DNA of 64,000 bases from Pagrus major (GCF_040436345.1 NC_133221.1:6322663-6386662); one strand, 5' to 3'. Shown: positions 1 through 12,719, counted from the first letter of the stretch. Notes: a model not told the origin generated them from the letters alone. Numbers and translations are program-made.

Positions 1-43
1 GAATCCTGAATTTCCTACATCAATGAACTTTTCTTTCTTGTGA

Positions 44-226
44 TCCATCCCAGCCTTTCAAGTCACTCAGGCCAGAGAGCGGAACAGGAACAGGAAGTTG
101 GCGTCGTTGTTTCAGTCCAAGAAGAAGTGGGGCTCAGCGGAGGAACTGGCTCCGATAGAGGAGGAGAGGGCGGCGTCGCATCAGCTCGTCCTTCCTGCGT
201 TCAGACCCAGAAAATTCTCCCGCTGA
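44..226 (+). CDS. Last coding exon of an unidentified gene (partial)
   Basis: A frame open from base 44 to a TGA at 224-226 reads as a strongly charged C-terminus. It includes a basic stretch (ARERNRNRK), then LASLFQSKKKWGSAEEL, an acidic patch (PIEEER) and a basic end (FRPRKFSR). Two possible 3' splice sites lie at its left side: CCCAG ending at 53 (then CCTTTC) and CTCAG ending at 70 (then GCCAGA). The exon would therefore start at 54 or 71. The block is clearly GC-richer than the AT-rich DNA that follows, as expected for a coding exon. I do not recognise the protein. The upstream exons lie outside the window. The other plus-strand frame, open from 40 to 294, runs on into low-complexity CACA sequence and looks like a shadow. 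That this is a real exon is inferred from the splice site, base composition and charge pattern. Confidence 0.45.
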   Translation, partial: SIPAFQVTQARERNRNRKLASLFQSKKKWGSAEELAPIEEERAASHQLVLPAFRPRKFSR

Positions 227-1188
227 GGAGAAACAGACACCGCTCTCCTACACTCACACATCCACCTTACACTCACATATATTTACACACATAATGTTAA
301 CCTACAGTACATGTATATACAAAGGAAGTGTTAACATGTGTATATATTTTGCACATATTGAAACCCGTGCTGTTAATACCTACGCTTACTGACACAATCA
401 CATATGTTGATGCACCTGAACCGCTCGATGCTTTAACACTGACGGACGTGTTGTTGTTACGCGTGCTGTCAATATTCATGCTTACCACAGAGTATTTCCT
501 GAAGCCTTTAAACTTTAATGAATGTTGCTAAATGTTACTTATGCCTTACAATTTCAAATGAGCTCAGGCCACATCGCCTTTGAACAACTCTGCACTGTAA
601 AAGTGTCCAGATGATCAAGATTAACTCACCATGAGGCTGGAGATAATTAAGACTTTTGTTACCGTCAACAAACCCAATGAAAACACCAAAGGCGACAGTG
701 TTTCAGTGTGTTTGTAAATACTTTCTGAATGTCCTTCCCCCCGTCTGTGGCTCTCAGCTTTCATTAGTTCCTCGTAGCGACATATATCTTTCAAAAACAT
801 GTCGCAAATATTTCATTAAAACAGCCGTGCACTGTAGTTTCCAGCAAACGTAACTCAAACAGGACTAAATGGTGCATTCATTCAGGACTGCGCTCGGCTA
901 TAGATGCGGTGTTCTAGTTTGTATTTTTCGGCAGCAAATAATCAACGATGCCTGTGTTCATCGAGCCGCCCGGTTCAACAGTGCGGCTCATTGATGAGTT
1001 TTAAAATAGTTGTAAGAAACAGTGGAGCTCTTTGGTTCGGTTTGGTGATTTTGGGCTTTTTAGGGGATTTGGTGACACGAAGATGATTTGTGTATTCACA
1101 ATCATTTGTACTCAACACTCTGCTGAATAAATCACAAGCTGTTTAGATCCATGACAGCATGGCACTGTAATCAATATGCAGAGACCCT

Positions 1189-1530
1189 ATAAGTAACCCA
1201 GTCAGTCCCCCTTTGTACTCACTCACAGATACCAGCCACCTAAATACGCCTGATTTCATCAAGATCGATTCACTGTTTCCTGAGAAATTATCGAAAAAGT
1301 CTTGCAATGGTTAAGATAACGAGAAGAAGTACCTGGATCTGTCCCTTTATCTGAATCCGCACCAAATGTTACCATCTATTCTGAGCCGAGACCAAATCCT
1401 CCATTTAAGTTTTGTGGGAATCCGTTAAGTAGTTTTTTGTGTAATCCTGCTGACAAACCAACCAACAAACACACAAAAGGACACGGGTCAAAACATAACG
1501 TCCTTGGCGGTGGTAATTATACTTTCAGCT
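1189..1530 (-). repeat. Dispersed repeat A, copy 1
   Basis: About 340 bp matching the segment at 54955-55372, including shared strings such as ATACCAGCCACCTAAATAC, CCTGCTGACAAACCAACC and the end CGTCCTTGGCGG. Both copies end in TCCTTGGCGGNGGNAATTA. The reverse complement begins with a CCGCCAAGGA-type head, as in a widespread animal repeat. The element class (LINE or SINE remnant) is not certain. Confidence 0.7.
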
Positions 1531-1974
1531 ACGAGACTATATGAACATGATTTGTGTCGGGAGGGGAATGAACCTTATGTGCCACAGTGTTGCCACTATT
1601 TTCTTTGGAGCCCTGTAAAAAAAAAACAATAATAAATAATATAACAGTTTTAATGAAGAAATCTAACCTCTACATTTAATTAATACCGATTGAATTTGAT
1701 TCCTTTTTTTTCCTGCAGGGGAAAATTGAATTAAATCTACTGCAAATCTGTGGTGGGATCAATGAAACGACTCTGCCCTGCTCTCCTCCCTCCAGCTTTA
1801 AGAAAACAATACACAACCCTCTCCCTCATCATTTTCCTACAGACCCTAGTGCCGATGAAAATCTTGATCCTTCAGCTCAAGTTCTTCATGCAACAAAACC
1901 ATTTTAACCAAGTTTGCAGTTGTTTTTTGTGGTTAGCTTGTGAATGCAGCCCTGCTTGCTGTTGTCCTCTTTAG

Positions 1975-2360
1975 GGGTCGACTGATACCGATTATTAGAA
2001 ATCAATGAGACTGAAAACTGATACGTGGGACCAATATTTATTTGCAGTTCATTAAAGTTCTGTTCTTAAGTACAGTTTTCAGGTACTTTACTTTCAGGTA
2101 TTTTCATTTTCTGCTACTTTATACTTCCTCACCACTACATTTATTTGATTTAGTTACTAGTTATTCAGTGTTTATAGGCTAGAAACTGTGACATGTTACC
2201 AAACAAGATAGTGTTGTGGGCGGGACATTGTGTGAGAGGATGCTGCATCAGAGCCAAAGTAGCACATTTCTTAAATTAGTTTATTTTATCGTCAATCTGA
2301 CAGAAAAATCACAGACCGATAATTGCAAAAAGCTGAATATCGACTCGATTTATTGTCCAT
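1975..2360. repeat. Dispersed 'GGTCGACTGATACCGATTATT' type repeat
   Basis: The block starts with GGGGTCGACTGATACCGATT and ends with AATATCGACTCGATTTATTG. This resembles the common fish repeat that starts GGTCGACCGATTATCGG. A related start (GGGTCAACCGATTATTGG) is seen at about 52979. In between is a stretch like the AGTACTTTACTTTCAGGTA repeats found elsewhere in the window. Confidence 0.5.
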
Positions 2361-2972
2361 GAATGCACCAGCAACAATCCCCAGCTAGGAACGAGGTTAT
2401 TATGAGACAAGATCTTTGAGAGATTTTCGGGATAAATCCAACAAATAGTAGAAAATCAATAGAAATGTTAAATGTTTGTTGAAGAGTCAGCTTCCTGCAA
2501 GTTACATTTCAAACTGTGCTGAAGACGGACGCTTTTTGAAAGGGAACACGAGTTAAAAGAAGTTAATGTTAATGTTACATCACTGTGTTCCTTGTTGGCT
2601 GCAGGTAACTCGACCACTTTGCAGCTCTGTTACTTCATTTAACCTCCTTTGAAAAACTCTTGTGTCAAAGTGTTGATTGTGCTTTAACTCGTCCGCCCTC
2701 TCATGCGTCCAAGTGTTAACTTTTGCAAAAGAAACTTGCACTATTACATGATGAATGAAGTGTCTGTGGTTTAAAGGGCTTTTTGTGTTGCTTCTTTATG
2801 CTTTGTCGTGTGAACGATGCTCATTGTAACTATTTGTTTATAATTTGCGGCCGTTTTAAAAAAGCTAGTTATGTTTAATTCAAGTTATTGTGTAATCTAA
2901 GCTTTAAAAAGAAAAAAAAACTGCCTCCATTACATCTTTTGCACAATATTTATATAATGAAGATATTTTGGT

Positions 2973-2978
2973 ATTAAA
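2973..2978 (+). terminator. Candidate poly(A) signal ATTAAA
   Basis: ATTAAA is followed about 25 bases later by TGTGTACTTGTGTTT, a GT-rich downstream element. It may mark the 3' end of the left-edge gene. AATAAA at 1126-1131 is the alternative. Confidence 0.35.
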
Positions 2979-2998
2979 TCTGTATTTTATATCAAACC

Positions 2999-5380
2999 TG
3001 TGTACTTGTGTTTAATGTCACGCGCTCTTGTTTTTTCCTCCTGCATTGTTCGCTTTGAAAACAACAGTAGTAAGTCATTGTGTGCGCTGAGTGGCTTCGC
3101 CGCTCATATGCACAGTTTCTCCTTACAAAGCAGAGAAGAACAACTTGTGATAATGCGTTTTTTTTTTCTTTCTTTCATTCATTCAGTACAATAACCCCCA
3201 AGTTTTTTAAGCTGCCTTTGATCTCGCTTTAACTACCTGACTTTGCGGGCTACAGATGGAGTAAATATGGGCCCTTCTAACTCTCCATACGGCTTTAGAC
3301 CTTAATTCCTGATTAGCTGAAAAGGGCAGCACTTGCTTTTGGGTCCTGGATATCAGACGACACAGAGGGGAACAGAGGCAAGTGTTTTTGTGCTTCATTT
3401 TTGAAGCGAGGATGTTGGGGGGGGATAAGAGGGAGTTTCTGTAATAGATACTTATCTTACTGCCCTCAAGCCCCTCAAACAAAGTCCCCCTCTGAAGAGA
3501 TTATAACCCAGGGAGGGCACATTAACTCTAATCCGATGCTTTGAGGCCTCGCACCCCCATACCTCCCTCTGCCCCACTTATTTCAGCCCCTCTGTTGTTG
3601 GGGGGCTACCTTGTATCTGGTGCATGTATGAGTAGTGCCTGTGGCTACACACGAGGGTTGTGTGTGTGTGTGTGTGTGTGTGTGTGCATGTATATGTGTG
3701 TGTGAGTCAGGGGGGTGGAGTGACTGTTTCAATAGCACGCTGACTCTAATGAAAAGCATTGAGGGGTGCATACTGCTGTGTAACTGATTCCTCTCTCTGT
3801 AGAGATTAGGCGCTACATTGTTGGTTCAGTTGCTCATTTCCATGAGAGCACAGCCTCCCACCAGCGGCTGCATGGCTTTGTTATTTTGAGTTGGAAAACA
3901 CAGAGCCCAATGTCCCCGGCTTCCTTGTTACCATTGTTTCACAAATAGGCCAAAATGTAGATGTCACGTCACAGATGCCCAATAACCTCATTAGCTGCTC
4001 ACTGTGAGGCTAAAGTCGGAAAATGATAAATGCATGAGCTCCAGTTTGTTCGCCGTGGAGTTTCTGCATTAAATGTAGTTAACGCTGCTCTTAAAACTTT
4101 TTATTTCTCTGGAAAATGAGGTGAAGGAACAAAAACAAAAACGGCGTCTTAGTCAAAGAAAAACAACATATCTGCCTATTTTATGCTGTAAACGTGCAAC
4201 TGAGGTAAAGAAAACACTGCAACACAATAATAATGTTTATAGTGTAAAAAAAGCAACAGTTTTCTTTTAAGTCTCCCTATTTAGCATTTAAAATGTTTAA
4301 TACATTGTTTATAACATTCTGTAATGCAGCTGTGAGCTCAAATATATCATCCTAGCTCATAAACTGAGGCTGGTGTGTAAACAAGAATTAATGACAATCC
4401 ATGAAAACAGTCCTGTAGCTGCATACCACTACGTTATAGTGTGTTATAAACTAGTTATTACTCGTTTACATGCCTCTTATAAGTGCTAAGACTTGTAGAT
4501 TAAGAATTTAACTGTCTTAAAGATACAATAGGTCAAATTTTTTCATTAAAATTTGTTTATACTATAGAGATTTGTTGTGTATTTTGTTTAGATGTGTACT
4601 TACACTCTCCCAAATGTTTTAACGATATTCAAACTTGGCATGGGATGAACTTTTGAAGATTTCATGTCACAATAATCCACCAAAAACTACTTGATTTACC
4701 ATATTATCCAGATAATCATCACAATATGCTTAAAACTCTTAAAAATGGCATTAAAGCATACTGGAATCACTTCACCTGACGTTTAGTTAAGAAACAAATA
4801 TATTTACTGTATCACAGATAGGAAGCACATCCTGTGGCATTTCAAAATTCACCAAGAAATCAATCCAGGACTGGACTGGAGTCACTCGTGAGGATATTAA
4901 CGATTATCCCAATTCACCATGATCAACTTATCGCGATCCGGGATACTTATATCGTCCCGTCTCTGGTTCAAACACAGGGAGAAATCCATAATTCTGTTTA
5001 AGGTAACGTTGCGTTTCACTCGGACTGCCTATCGCTATTACTTCAGGGGAAACACGAGATAAAAAGTCAGGAAGGAACATGAATAAAACTTTTACTGATT
5101 ATCTTGTCATTGATTATTTCTGCCCTGATCAGATTGATTTTCATCAGCAATGGTGGTTGTTTCTCTCTAAACAACTTGTTTTCATAGTTTTGACTGAAAG
5201 ACCCCTAACAGCAGAAGTTACATACTGTGTGTTTAAGATGATAAATGCAAAGACTATTTTATTTATACTCTCACGCTCATAAATAACCCAGATGGAAACA
5301 CTGTTGGCAGGAGAAAAGTCCTCCTGACATATGTGCAGGGAAACCTGCAGCTAATGTGTACAAACAGGGCGCAGCGAGCT
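2999..5380. other. Intergenic DNA with no gene seen
   Basis: No supported exon. The part at about 3205-3560 looks non-repetitive and could be conserved non-coding DNA, but this cannot be judged from one sequence. A (TG)14 microsatellite lies at 3659-3686. The stretch at 4890-4975 (GATTAACGATTATCCC, TATCGCGATCCGGGA) resembles a dispersed repeat. Confidence 0.5.
3659..3686. repeat. (TG)n microsatellite
   Basis: Fourteen uninterrupted TG units, followed by CATGTATATGTGTGTGTG. Confidence 0.95.
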
Positions 5381-5860
5381 AACAACAAGCTGATCTGCAA
5401 CAACGAGCACACTGGGGAGGCCGCTCTGACCGGGCTCATGCAAACTGGGCCAGGGCTCTAGCTGAGCACCCACCTACCGGGCCCCCGACACAGGGAGACT
5501 CCAGCAGCAGCACCAGCTGTCACACCGGCCATCAGGGCCTAACCAACGCCGCCTGTCACTCACCCAGCGGAGGGCCGTCAATCAGGCTGCACCCAGGAGG
5601 GAGCTGGGAGGCGGGCCACCGGCCGGCCCTAAACAAAGACATACTTACATTTGCAAGCGGTTTCAGCGCCACTACTATTTTGAAAGAATGATAGAGTGGT
5701 CCTGATAAGAGTAATGACAAAGGACAAAGAGTGGAAGGGGGTCTGGGAAGAGGGGGTCAGATAGTAAAGAGGTGGGAGCGCTTGATAACATTCACACTTT
5801 GCTTACATCTCTCCATTTGTGTTGGTGCCCCAGGAAAATCTCATTAGGGAGGAAAATTGC
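5381..5860. other. GC-rich non-coding block, candidate regulatory region
   Basis: A sharp GC-rich island (about 5390-5640) in AT-rich surroundings. It has no open reading frame and no obvious dispersed repeat. It contains CCGTCAATCA at 5575-5584; the reverse, TGATTGACGG, is one base from the PBX/MEIS composite TGATTGACAG. It lies 5.6 kb upstream of irx7. A regulatory role is inference only. Confidence 0.25.
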
Positions 5861-8800
5861 AGTTCTGGTTGGAGACCATTATGTATTTGTTGTCGATTGA
5901 CTCTCTGTGGCTTTAACCATGTAAATTCTCCTTTTTAAAAATGTAGTTTGAAATGTTTCTTTGTTGGGAGTTTGATCTGTGGGTATATTTTAATATTCTG
6001 TCCAAATACTTTAAATAACTGAAAACATATTGTAAGTTATTGATGCACAACATGGATGTTTTTCTGATGAGAAAACCATCAATTTAACATTTATGGTCCA
6101 CTTTCTAAGAAGATAAGTGGATTTTTGAGTTTCGTTCCCAACCTCAAATACTGACTCTTTGGGGCTTGTAGGATGGGTCAGCTGTCACCCCAAAGTGTCG
6201 GTTGGAACTGAGACTCAAAAATTAACTTTCTTACAAAGTGGACCTTTAATAAAACAGGAAGTTCGTAACCTGTAGTTTATGCATCGAGAGGGTAGGAAAG
6301 GCTTGGGTGTAGTGAGCTCTGATCCAACCAAATCTAACTGACATCACTATTGCAACAAAATCAAGAACGATTCTGACTTCAAAGGTGCAAAAAAACGTCA
6401 CAAAACTTAAAAAATTCAAATGAAATGTTCTGACATAATCTGTCAAATCCAATTTGATGTCATTGAAAGCAGTTTGACTCCATATTATCAGCTCTATTTG
6501 TCTGCTATATATTCATTATCGGAATAGTACGTAATAATATACATTTTCTGTTATCGTGCTGATAATTTATCGCCCTATATATCATGAATACATCTTTAAA
6601 TTCACAATTTTCCTCTTTTTTAATGTCTCAGCTGTCACGGTTTTCAAGATTTTCCCTACACGATTATCGTGGCCAAACAAATTCAATCAAATCCATCTGT
6701 AGTTTTGTTTACGCTGAGTTTTGTCTCCTTTTTTGACAAATAAATACGAGTGTAGGGAGCTGGAGAGAGAGTCTGTAACCATAAAAGTAAAAAAAAAAGT
6801 TGAAATCCCAAATAAAAGACGCACAGGACCTGACATCATCGCCGGATTATTCACACGATGCACCCAAAATAAATCTAATTCCTTCTCCTCCTCGTCCTCA
6901 CTTTCTAAGAGTTGACTTTCTCCCCTCTCGGTCTCTGCTGCAGTAAAAATAAACTAACAAGCGATAGGTGTTGAGGACTGTGTGGATTCTCTCCAGGCTT
7001 TTGTTGTCTTGTTCACACCTACCTATGAGCCGTTCTAATTGCATGTTCGGTCCCTTTGTCAGCCCGCAGGTAGGGGATTGCCTGTAATTGAGGTCACACC
7101 GAAAACCTTTTGTCCTGACCTGCTCATTAGCCCGTCACGCTGTCGTTCTGCTTTTTTTTTTTACCCTCAAACCAGGACCGTATTTAACTGAAGCGTCTGA
7201 GGGTTTGAGTTGTGATGTGGAATGTGCAGGAGGATCTGTAGATAAAGGGAGATAGCAGACATGTTTCCATACAGAGGAATGACTCAAGAGATAAAGATAA
7301 TTTCATCCTGTTTGCTATCTTTGCTCTGTATCTCTCCGGGCACTGAGGGACAATCGCCTTTCCATTTGGTCACTTTTCTCTCCTGTAAACGACCGACATC
7401 CTAACGGCAAACAGCGCAAACTCGACCTGTCAGAGCAAGACCAACACCTGCATTGTGACCGAGCTGCCAAAAGAGGAAGAGAATGAAAAGAGGTTCTGCG
7501 AGGGAGGACAAAGGCCGCTGCCCTGAGCTGTTTGTGTTGTGAGATGTCGACTACTGATGCTTTAAGCCTCCTTCTCTTTGCACTCTGCTCGGCCCCCATT
7601 GTTGCTCTTGTTCAAATTTGCTTTAGGTTCTGTGGACCCCACCCAAATAAATTCCTTCTTTTCCCCCCCAGCTCTGCCGCTTTTTATCCGAGGCTGGCCA
7701 CAGTATCTCTCTCCCATGGTTGTACACAAGTTTACATTCAGTTATATCAGAAACACCTCTTGGGGTAACACAACACTTGCAGGGAAATGATCAATGACTC
7801 TGCTGATTGTTCGTGTGATTAATTAATTACCTGGCGGGTCAACAAAATGCCAGACTATTATGAAAAAATGCTGCAAACCCAAAGTTGAAGACAGTTTATT
7901 GTATGTGCTGAACCGAAGCGGCAAGTCTGCAACCTGCAGCTGTAACCGGATGAAGTTCCTCCCGAAAACTTTCCTCTTCAAATAAAAATGAAACCAGGTT
8001 GAAAATGAAAACAAAATACTTTAAACACACTACAGAAGCATGATGAACACAGTAAGAGTGCTCTGCTAAGCATATTAAGCACAGTCAAAGACGAGCATGC
8101 CCTCGAGGCTCCAGAGCTTCGACTAAGTTATCGAACAAACACAGGACTGCGTGTTGTTCCTCTGAACCAATCACAAGCCGGGCTGACCGCAGTCTTTATT
8201 GGTTATGATTGACGTGAAACTATGGAGCTGTTTATCCAGTAAAACATAAATCATTTCCAACTAGTTTTCCACTGTGTGAATGGCTCTAATTATTGTTAAA
8301 GATTGTTTTACTGACCATCGACCAGTCGGCAGCGTTTCCTCCAGAATCACTCACAAGGTTTAGAAAGTGCATTACTTTCATTTAGCAGATACTCTAATGA
8401 TGGTCATCCAAAACACCTCAAGGAGTTCAAGTTCCCTGTTGCATTTTGTGTGATCAGTGTCGGTGCTTTTGTGTTTGTAGAAGAGAATCTACAAATGAGA
8501 GAAGAAATACTTTTTATCAACGGTGATGGAAGAAAGTATTCAGGTCCTTTATTTAAGTGAAGGACAAGTAACTGCATTCTGCATTCAGAAACCTGACCTG
8601 AGTTAAAAGTTCAGACGTATCAGCAGCAAAATTATGAAACTTATTTTGCAGCAGAAAAATGTTTTTCGAGGCTAACGCAGAAATGTTTACGCATAATCTT
8701 GACGTTGTCGCAGGTTGAGGTGGAACACATTTTGACTACAGTATTTTAATCTATAATACTTTATACAATAAGGTAACTAGTAACCATAGCTGTTAAATAA

Positions 8801-10182
8801 ATGTAGCTGAGTAAAGGAAAACAGTGACAGAAGATTAAAATAGTCTGTGCAGTACTCGAGTAAATGCAGGCTACTTAATTACAATCCACCACTGTTCATT
8901 CATTTCTTAATATTGGTGAAAAATTAACAGATGCTGAACTTTAGAAATGAATCTGCCCAACTTGTTAAAAACATCCAAGATGAAGGATTTCTCTACAGAC
9001 CAAACTCCTTTTATATTTTTTATATTTTTAACTAAATTGCTACTTGGATACATCACATCCACAGATCTATCTGTGTTTTTCTGTGCCTCACTCACTGGTC
9101 TACAGCTCACATAGAGACAGATCAGAGTAGATTAATGCAACTTGTGTCTTTGTATGTAAAAGGAAAAAAACAGCAGCCAGAAAATGATCAAAAGTTGAAT
9201 AAACGCCTCTCTAACACAGTTTCAGCACAATCTGAACATCACAACCTTCATGACGGTTGGATTTATTGCAGCTCTGTTGCATCAGGCTGGATTAGTTTGA
9301 GCTAGTTGTTCCTGATAAACTCACAACTCTGTGTGTAAATTCTTAATAAGCGACTGTAACCCAATTTGCTGCGACAAGGGAACAAATGTATTACATCGCA
9401 TAGTTGAACTTTTATCCCGGTTATATTTGGAAGATTAATTATTTCTCAGCTGTTCCACTCTGACAAAAAGACACAGAGGTTTCTTGTATAAAGTGTAAAA
9501 AGTCAGATTTATGCACAAGCTCAGACATTCATAACTTTTAAAAGACTTTGAAAGGCTCAAATGTTACAAATCAATTTTGTGTTCATTAGGCTCACTTGGA
9601 TTCATTCATCATTTCAATTTCTTTAAATTCAGCAAAAATAGAAGAGATATTGTTGAAGTTCAAACATGTTTTATGCCGCTGTGTCGCTTTAATTTTAAAT
9701 GAGTGTCATCAAAAGCAAATTTACTGAAAATTGTCTCATTGCAGCTGAGAGCGAGAGCAAATAAATAAATAAAAATAGTTAGGCTGTCATGAGTCAGTCC
9801 ACTGGACACGTGGAGGCTACACGTTGGAGGATTTTACTTAAATGCCACCAAAGAAAGAAAAATAAACGAAACTGGAGTTTGGATCATGAAATCAAAACAA
9901 GCTGATTTTAAATGGAGTATCTTTAAGTATCATCCCTGAACTTTTTGAATCAACACTCCTTTAATGATTTTCCCACCTTTCATTCATAAAAGTACCACCA
10001 CCAGCAGCAGACCTCTTCACACTGTTAATATAATAATCAAAATGATCAGAGATAAGCGAGGTGTGCTGCTCCTTTGAACCCAAACACTGAGCTTAACTGT
10101 GGCTCTTTTGAAGGGCATGAGTGGGGGGTGAGGGTGGAATAAGAAGTGTAATCTTCTCCTCTTATCTCTAACAACCCCCCAT

Positions 10183-10183
<1 letters not shown>
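5861..10183. other. Intergenic DNA upstream of irx7, no gene seen
   Basis: AT-rich, without supported exons. The block at 6960-7150 looks unique. At 8164-8215 two opposed CCAAT-type motifs (CCAATCA and TTATTGG) stand about 35 bases apart, without a gene start nearby. A dispersed repeat occupies about 8520-8895. Confidence 0.5.
8520..8895. repeat. Dispersed 'AAGTATTCAGGTCCTTTATTTAAGT' type repeat
   Basis: GGTGATGGAAGAAAGTATTC, GTCCTTTATTTAAGTGAAG and the end GTACTCGAGTAAATGCAGG are the hallmark words of a frequent teleost repeat. Related copies are seen at about 28158-28590, 35555-35830 and 52735-52960. Confidence 0.6.

Positions 10184-10249
<66 letters not shown>
10184..10249. repeat. (AC)n microsatellite
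   Basis: About 32 uninterrupted CA units. The Cys-Val reading frames that cross it on the minus strand are an artefact of the repeat. Confidence 0.97.
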
Positions 10250-10250
<1 letters not shown>

Positions 10251-11159
10251 TAGCATCTGTTATCTCACAATTATCATATACATTAGTCAACACCTGTTTC
10301 ACTTAACCTCGTTTAATTAGGGCCATTGAAACGTTGCGCTTCAGCCAAAACAAAGCCATCCGACATGTAAAAGGCAGTTTGTTGTGCTGCAGTCAATAAA
10401 TTAACAAATAAAAAGAGAGAAGCTGAATGACAACTGTTTCATTTTCAGTCGATTAAATAAAAAAAATAAAAAAACTGCAAGACGTTTATTTCGGAGAGAC
10501 TTTCCCAGCGACACTTTTACGCGTGCGTAAAATGCACTTTGTTTATGAGCGCGGTTTAATGTCATTGAGAGGGTTAATTTAATTCAGAAAACTACAGATC
10601 TGTAGGTGATGAAGTGTGAGGAGCGACAGTAGAGACTGGCACGATGTTGTTAACTGAATTCAGGTCGTTTTATTTAAAGATCTCCGCCGATTAGTGCCAG
10701 ACATGAGAAGTGTTGAAATCGTCGGAAAAATAAAAACTTAAAAAAAGTTACACCGAAATTAAATAAGAGGGTAAAAAAACATAATTCAGTTTGAAACATA
10801 AAGATCAGGACGCCATGAAAGTATTTAAAATCTAAAAACTCTGTTTATGAGCTGCGTTTGTAGAAAATAAATGATATTTTGTTTTTAATCTAAAAAATGA
10901 TACAAGACTTTATTTTATGACAAAAATACAAGATGTTTGGTTGTTACACGGAGTTAATTCTCTGAGTCTTTCTCCACCTCTCCAAAGAAAAGGCTGCATT
11001 AGAATTGAAACTTCAGTCCTCTCCAGAAATCGCTGTGTTGCGATAAGTAGCACATATTTAGCCTCTCCACCAAAACGCTAAAAGGAACAGCGGAGGGCTT
11101 CTTTGATGGGATTTATTGCCAGTGAAAGCTGTGGGTCTTTTGAGCGTAGCTGTCAGTCA
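10250..11159. other. Proximal upstream region of irx7
   Basis: No exon seen. AT-rich and apparently free of the dispersed repeats of the window, as is usual close to a developmental regulator. It probably holds promoter-proximal control sequence, but no single site can be assigned with confidence. Confidence 0.35.
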
Positions 11160-11170
11160 ATACCAGAGGG

Positions 11171-11227
11171 ACCTCCCCCGCCCTCCCCCCCGGCACACAC
11201 ACGCTGGCAGCTGGGTGTGTATAAATA
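11171..11227 (+). promoter_or_regulatory. Core promoter of irx7 (GC box and TATA box)
   Basis: TATAAATA at 11220-11227 stands 54 bases before the start codon, so transcription would begin near 11250 with a short leader of about 30 bases. A C-rich block (CCTCCCCCGCCCTCC, from about 11171) just upstream can serve Sp/KLF factors. The distance from TATA to ATG makes this the natural promoter of the compact gene. Confidence 0.75.
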
Positions 11228-11281
11228 GATCCGGGAGGTTGGATTGCCACTCAAACCTCGACTCGCTGGGACGCAGGAAAG

Positions 11282-12575
11282 ATGCCCGCATCGCAAACTG
11301 GATTTGGCAGCTACTTCTTGGAGAGGAACATCAGCATGCCGACTGGATATCAGATCCCGGTGCTGGGATGCTCGCCGGCTGTGCAGCAGCAGCAGCAGGC
11401 TCAGCAGCTGGCAGCGATGGCGGCTGGGGTTCCCATCACATACTCAGGACTACAAGGATACAACTTTATCCCATATACGCACCACAGGCCCATCACACAC
11501 ATGGTGAGTTGATCATTCACAAAGTATTTTCACACGAGAAGCTTCAAACTGCAACTTTTTACTGCAATCTTTTACAAAAATGTGCGTAAAATCTGATGTT
11601 GAAAAGCTGAATGTGCAGAAAAAGCATCATCGTCTCAGATATATTATGTTATGTCAGCTTGCAAAGTCTAAAAGAACATTTTTTATAACTCATTCAAGAG
11701 GATTTCTCCTTCATTGTATTTCTTTCAGTAAACCAAACACTCATTGTCCTGTGCGCCCTGGGTCAAGGGTCGCCAACTCCGTGCGTAATTTCTCGCTCCT
11801 AACGTTCCTTCTTTCTCTTTTCCAGAGCAGCGGTTTCGACTTGAAGGCCGCCTCCCCCTACCATCACGCGCTCCTGGCTCGTGGAGGAGCTTTCTACCCG
11901 CCCTACCGTCCGGGAGCCGCCGAGGACCCCGGCAGGGTCGCCAAGGTGGCCACCCGAGAGAGCACCGGGGCGCTGAAGGCCTGGCTGAACGAGCACCTGA
12001 AGAACCCGTATCCGACCAAGGGCGAGAAAATCATGCTCGCCATCATCACTAAAATGAGCCTCACGCAGGTCTCCACCTGGTTCGCCAACGCGAGGCGACG
12101 CCTGAAGAAGGAGAACAGGGTGAGCTGGGCGTGTAAGGGGAAATCAGACGAGGAGGATGAGGAGCAGGAGGGAGAGAGCGACGACGAAGACGTCTCTCTG
12201 CAGAAATGTCACTTGGACGAGGCTCAAACTGAGCGCGCAGACGAGCAGGTGGAGAGCGCGTTGGATGGCGCGGCACCTGTGGACGCGCGTTTGGAGATGC
12301 AGCCGAGCGGCGAGCGTGAAGACAGAGAACTTGCACTTGTCAAGAAAGTTGAAAAGAGTGACTCTGACGACGCGCCGTCCGCTTTGGAAAGTAAAGAAAA
12401 CATTAGCAGCCAGAAACCCAAAATCTGGTCTTTGGCTGAGACCGCCACCTCAGAGACTGTGAAGAAACCTCTGGACAGTATTTACCACCCGGCCGGGAAA
12501 CTGTGGGCCGAGTGGGCTTCAAGAAACGGACTGTTTGTTCCCTCATGTTACACCACGCAGCATGAAATCGTCTGA
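11282..12575 (+). CDS. irx7: Iroquois homeobox protein Irx7-like
   Basis: Coding exons are 11282-11503 and 11826-12575 (GT-AG intron of 322 bp), 972 nt or 323 aa. Exon 1 gives an N-terminus with a short glutamine run (about residues 38-42) and the Irx-like [13 protein letters not shown]. Exon 2 carries an atypical TALE homeodomain (about 112-173) with the Iroquois signatures [20 protein letters not shown] and [14 protein letters not shown]. An acidic stretch follows (about 181-198). An Iro-box-like [14 protein letters not shown] sits at 271-284. Irx factors bind DNA in the nucleus and pattern neural tissue. The short length and single small intron fit fish irx7 better than irx1-6, which are longer, with more exons. 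In zebrafish irx7 acts in hindbrain and retina development. The start has A at -3. A longer upstream frame in exon 2 only reads through the intron. Assignment to irx7 rather than another Irx rests on size and compactness. Confidence 0.9.
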
Positions 12576-12719
12576 TGCGTCCGTTTGGAGACACATTAAA
12601 AAAAGACGCTGTCCACATCTTTTTGCACTTTAAAACCTTCAGACCTCAGGGATTTCCTCCTGAAGTTTGCAGTGAAATGAAATTCTGTTCTGAGACCAAA
12701 GACTTACCGTGTTATTGTA

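Larger units (their letters stand above)
227..2998 (+). other. Possible 3' UTR of the left-edge gene
   Basis: AT-rich sequence with no credible coding exon follows the stop codon at 224-226. Two poly(A) signals could end the transcript: AATAAA at 1126-1131, or ATTAAA at 2973-2978, which has a GT-rich stretch (TGTGTACTTGTGTTT) about 25 bases further on. Two dispersed repeats (1189-1530 and 1975-2360) interrupt it, so the shorter UTR is equally likely. Confidence 0.3.

Noticed and set aside
10017..10256. Minus-strand frames rich in Cys-Val
   Set aside because: They only translate the (AC)n microsatellite.
11580..11825. A long open frame from 11580 that joins irx7 exon 2
   Set aside because: It is intron read-through. 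A perfect donor at 11504 and a CCAG acceptor at 11825 join an Irx-like N-terminus in frame, and the first 82 codons of the long frame show no Irx similarity.
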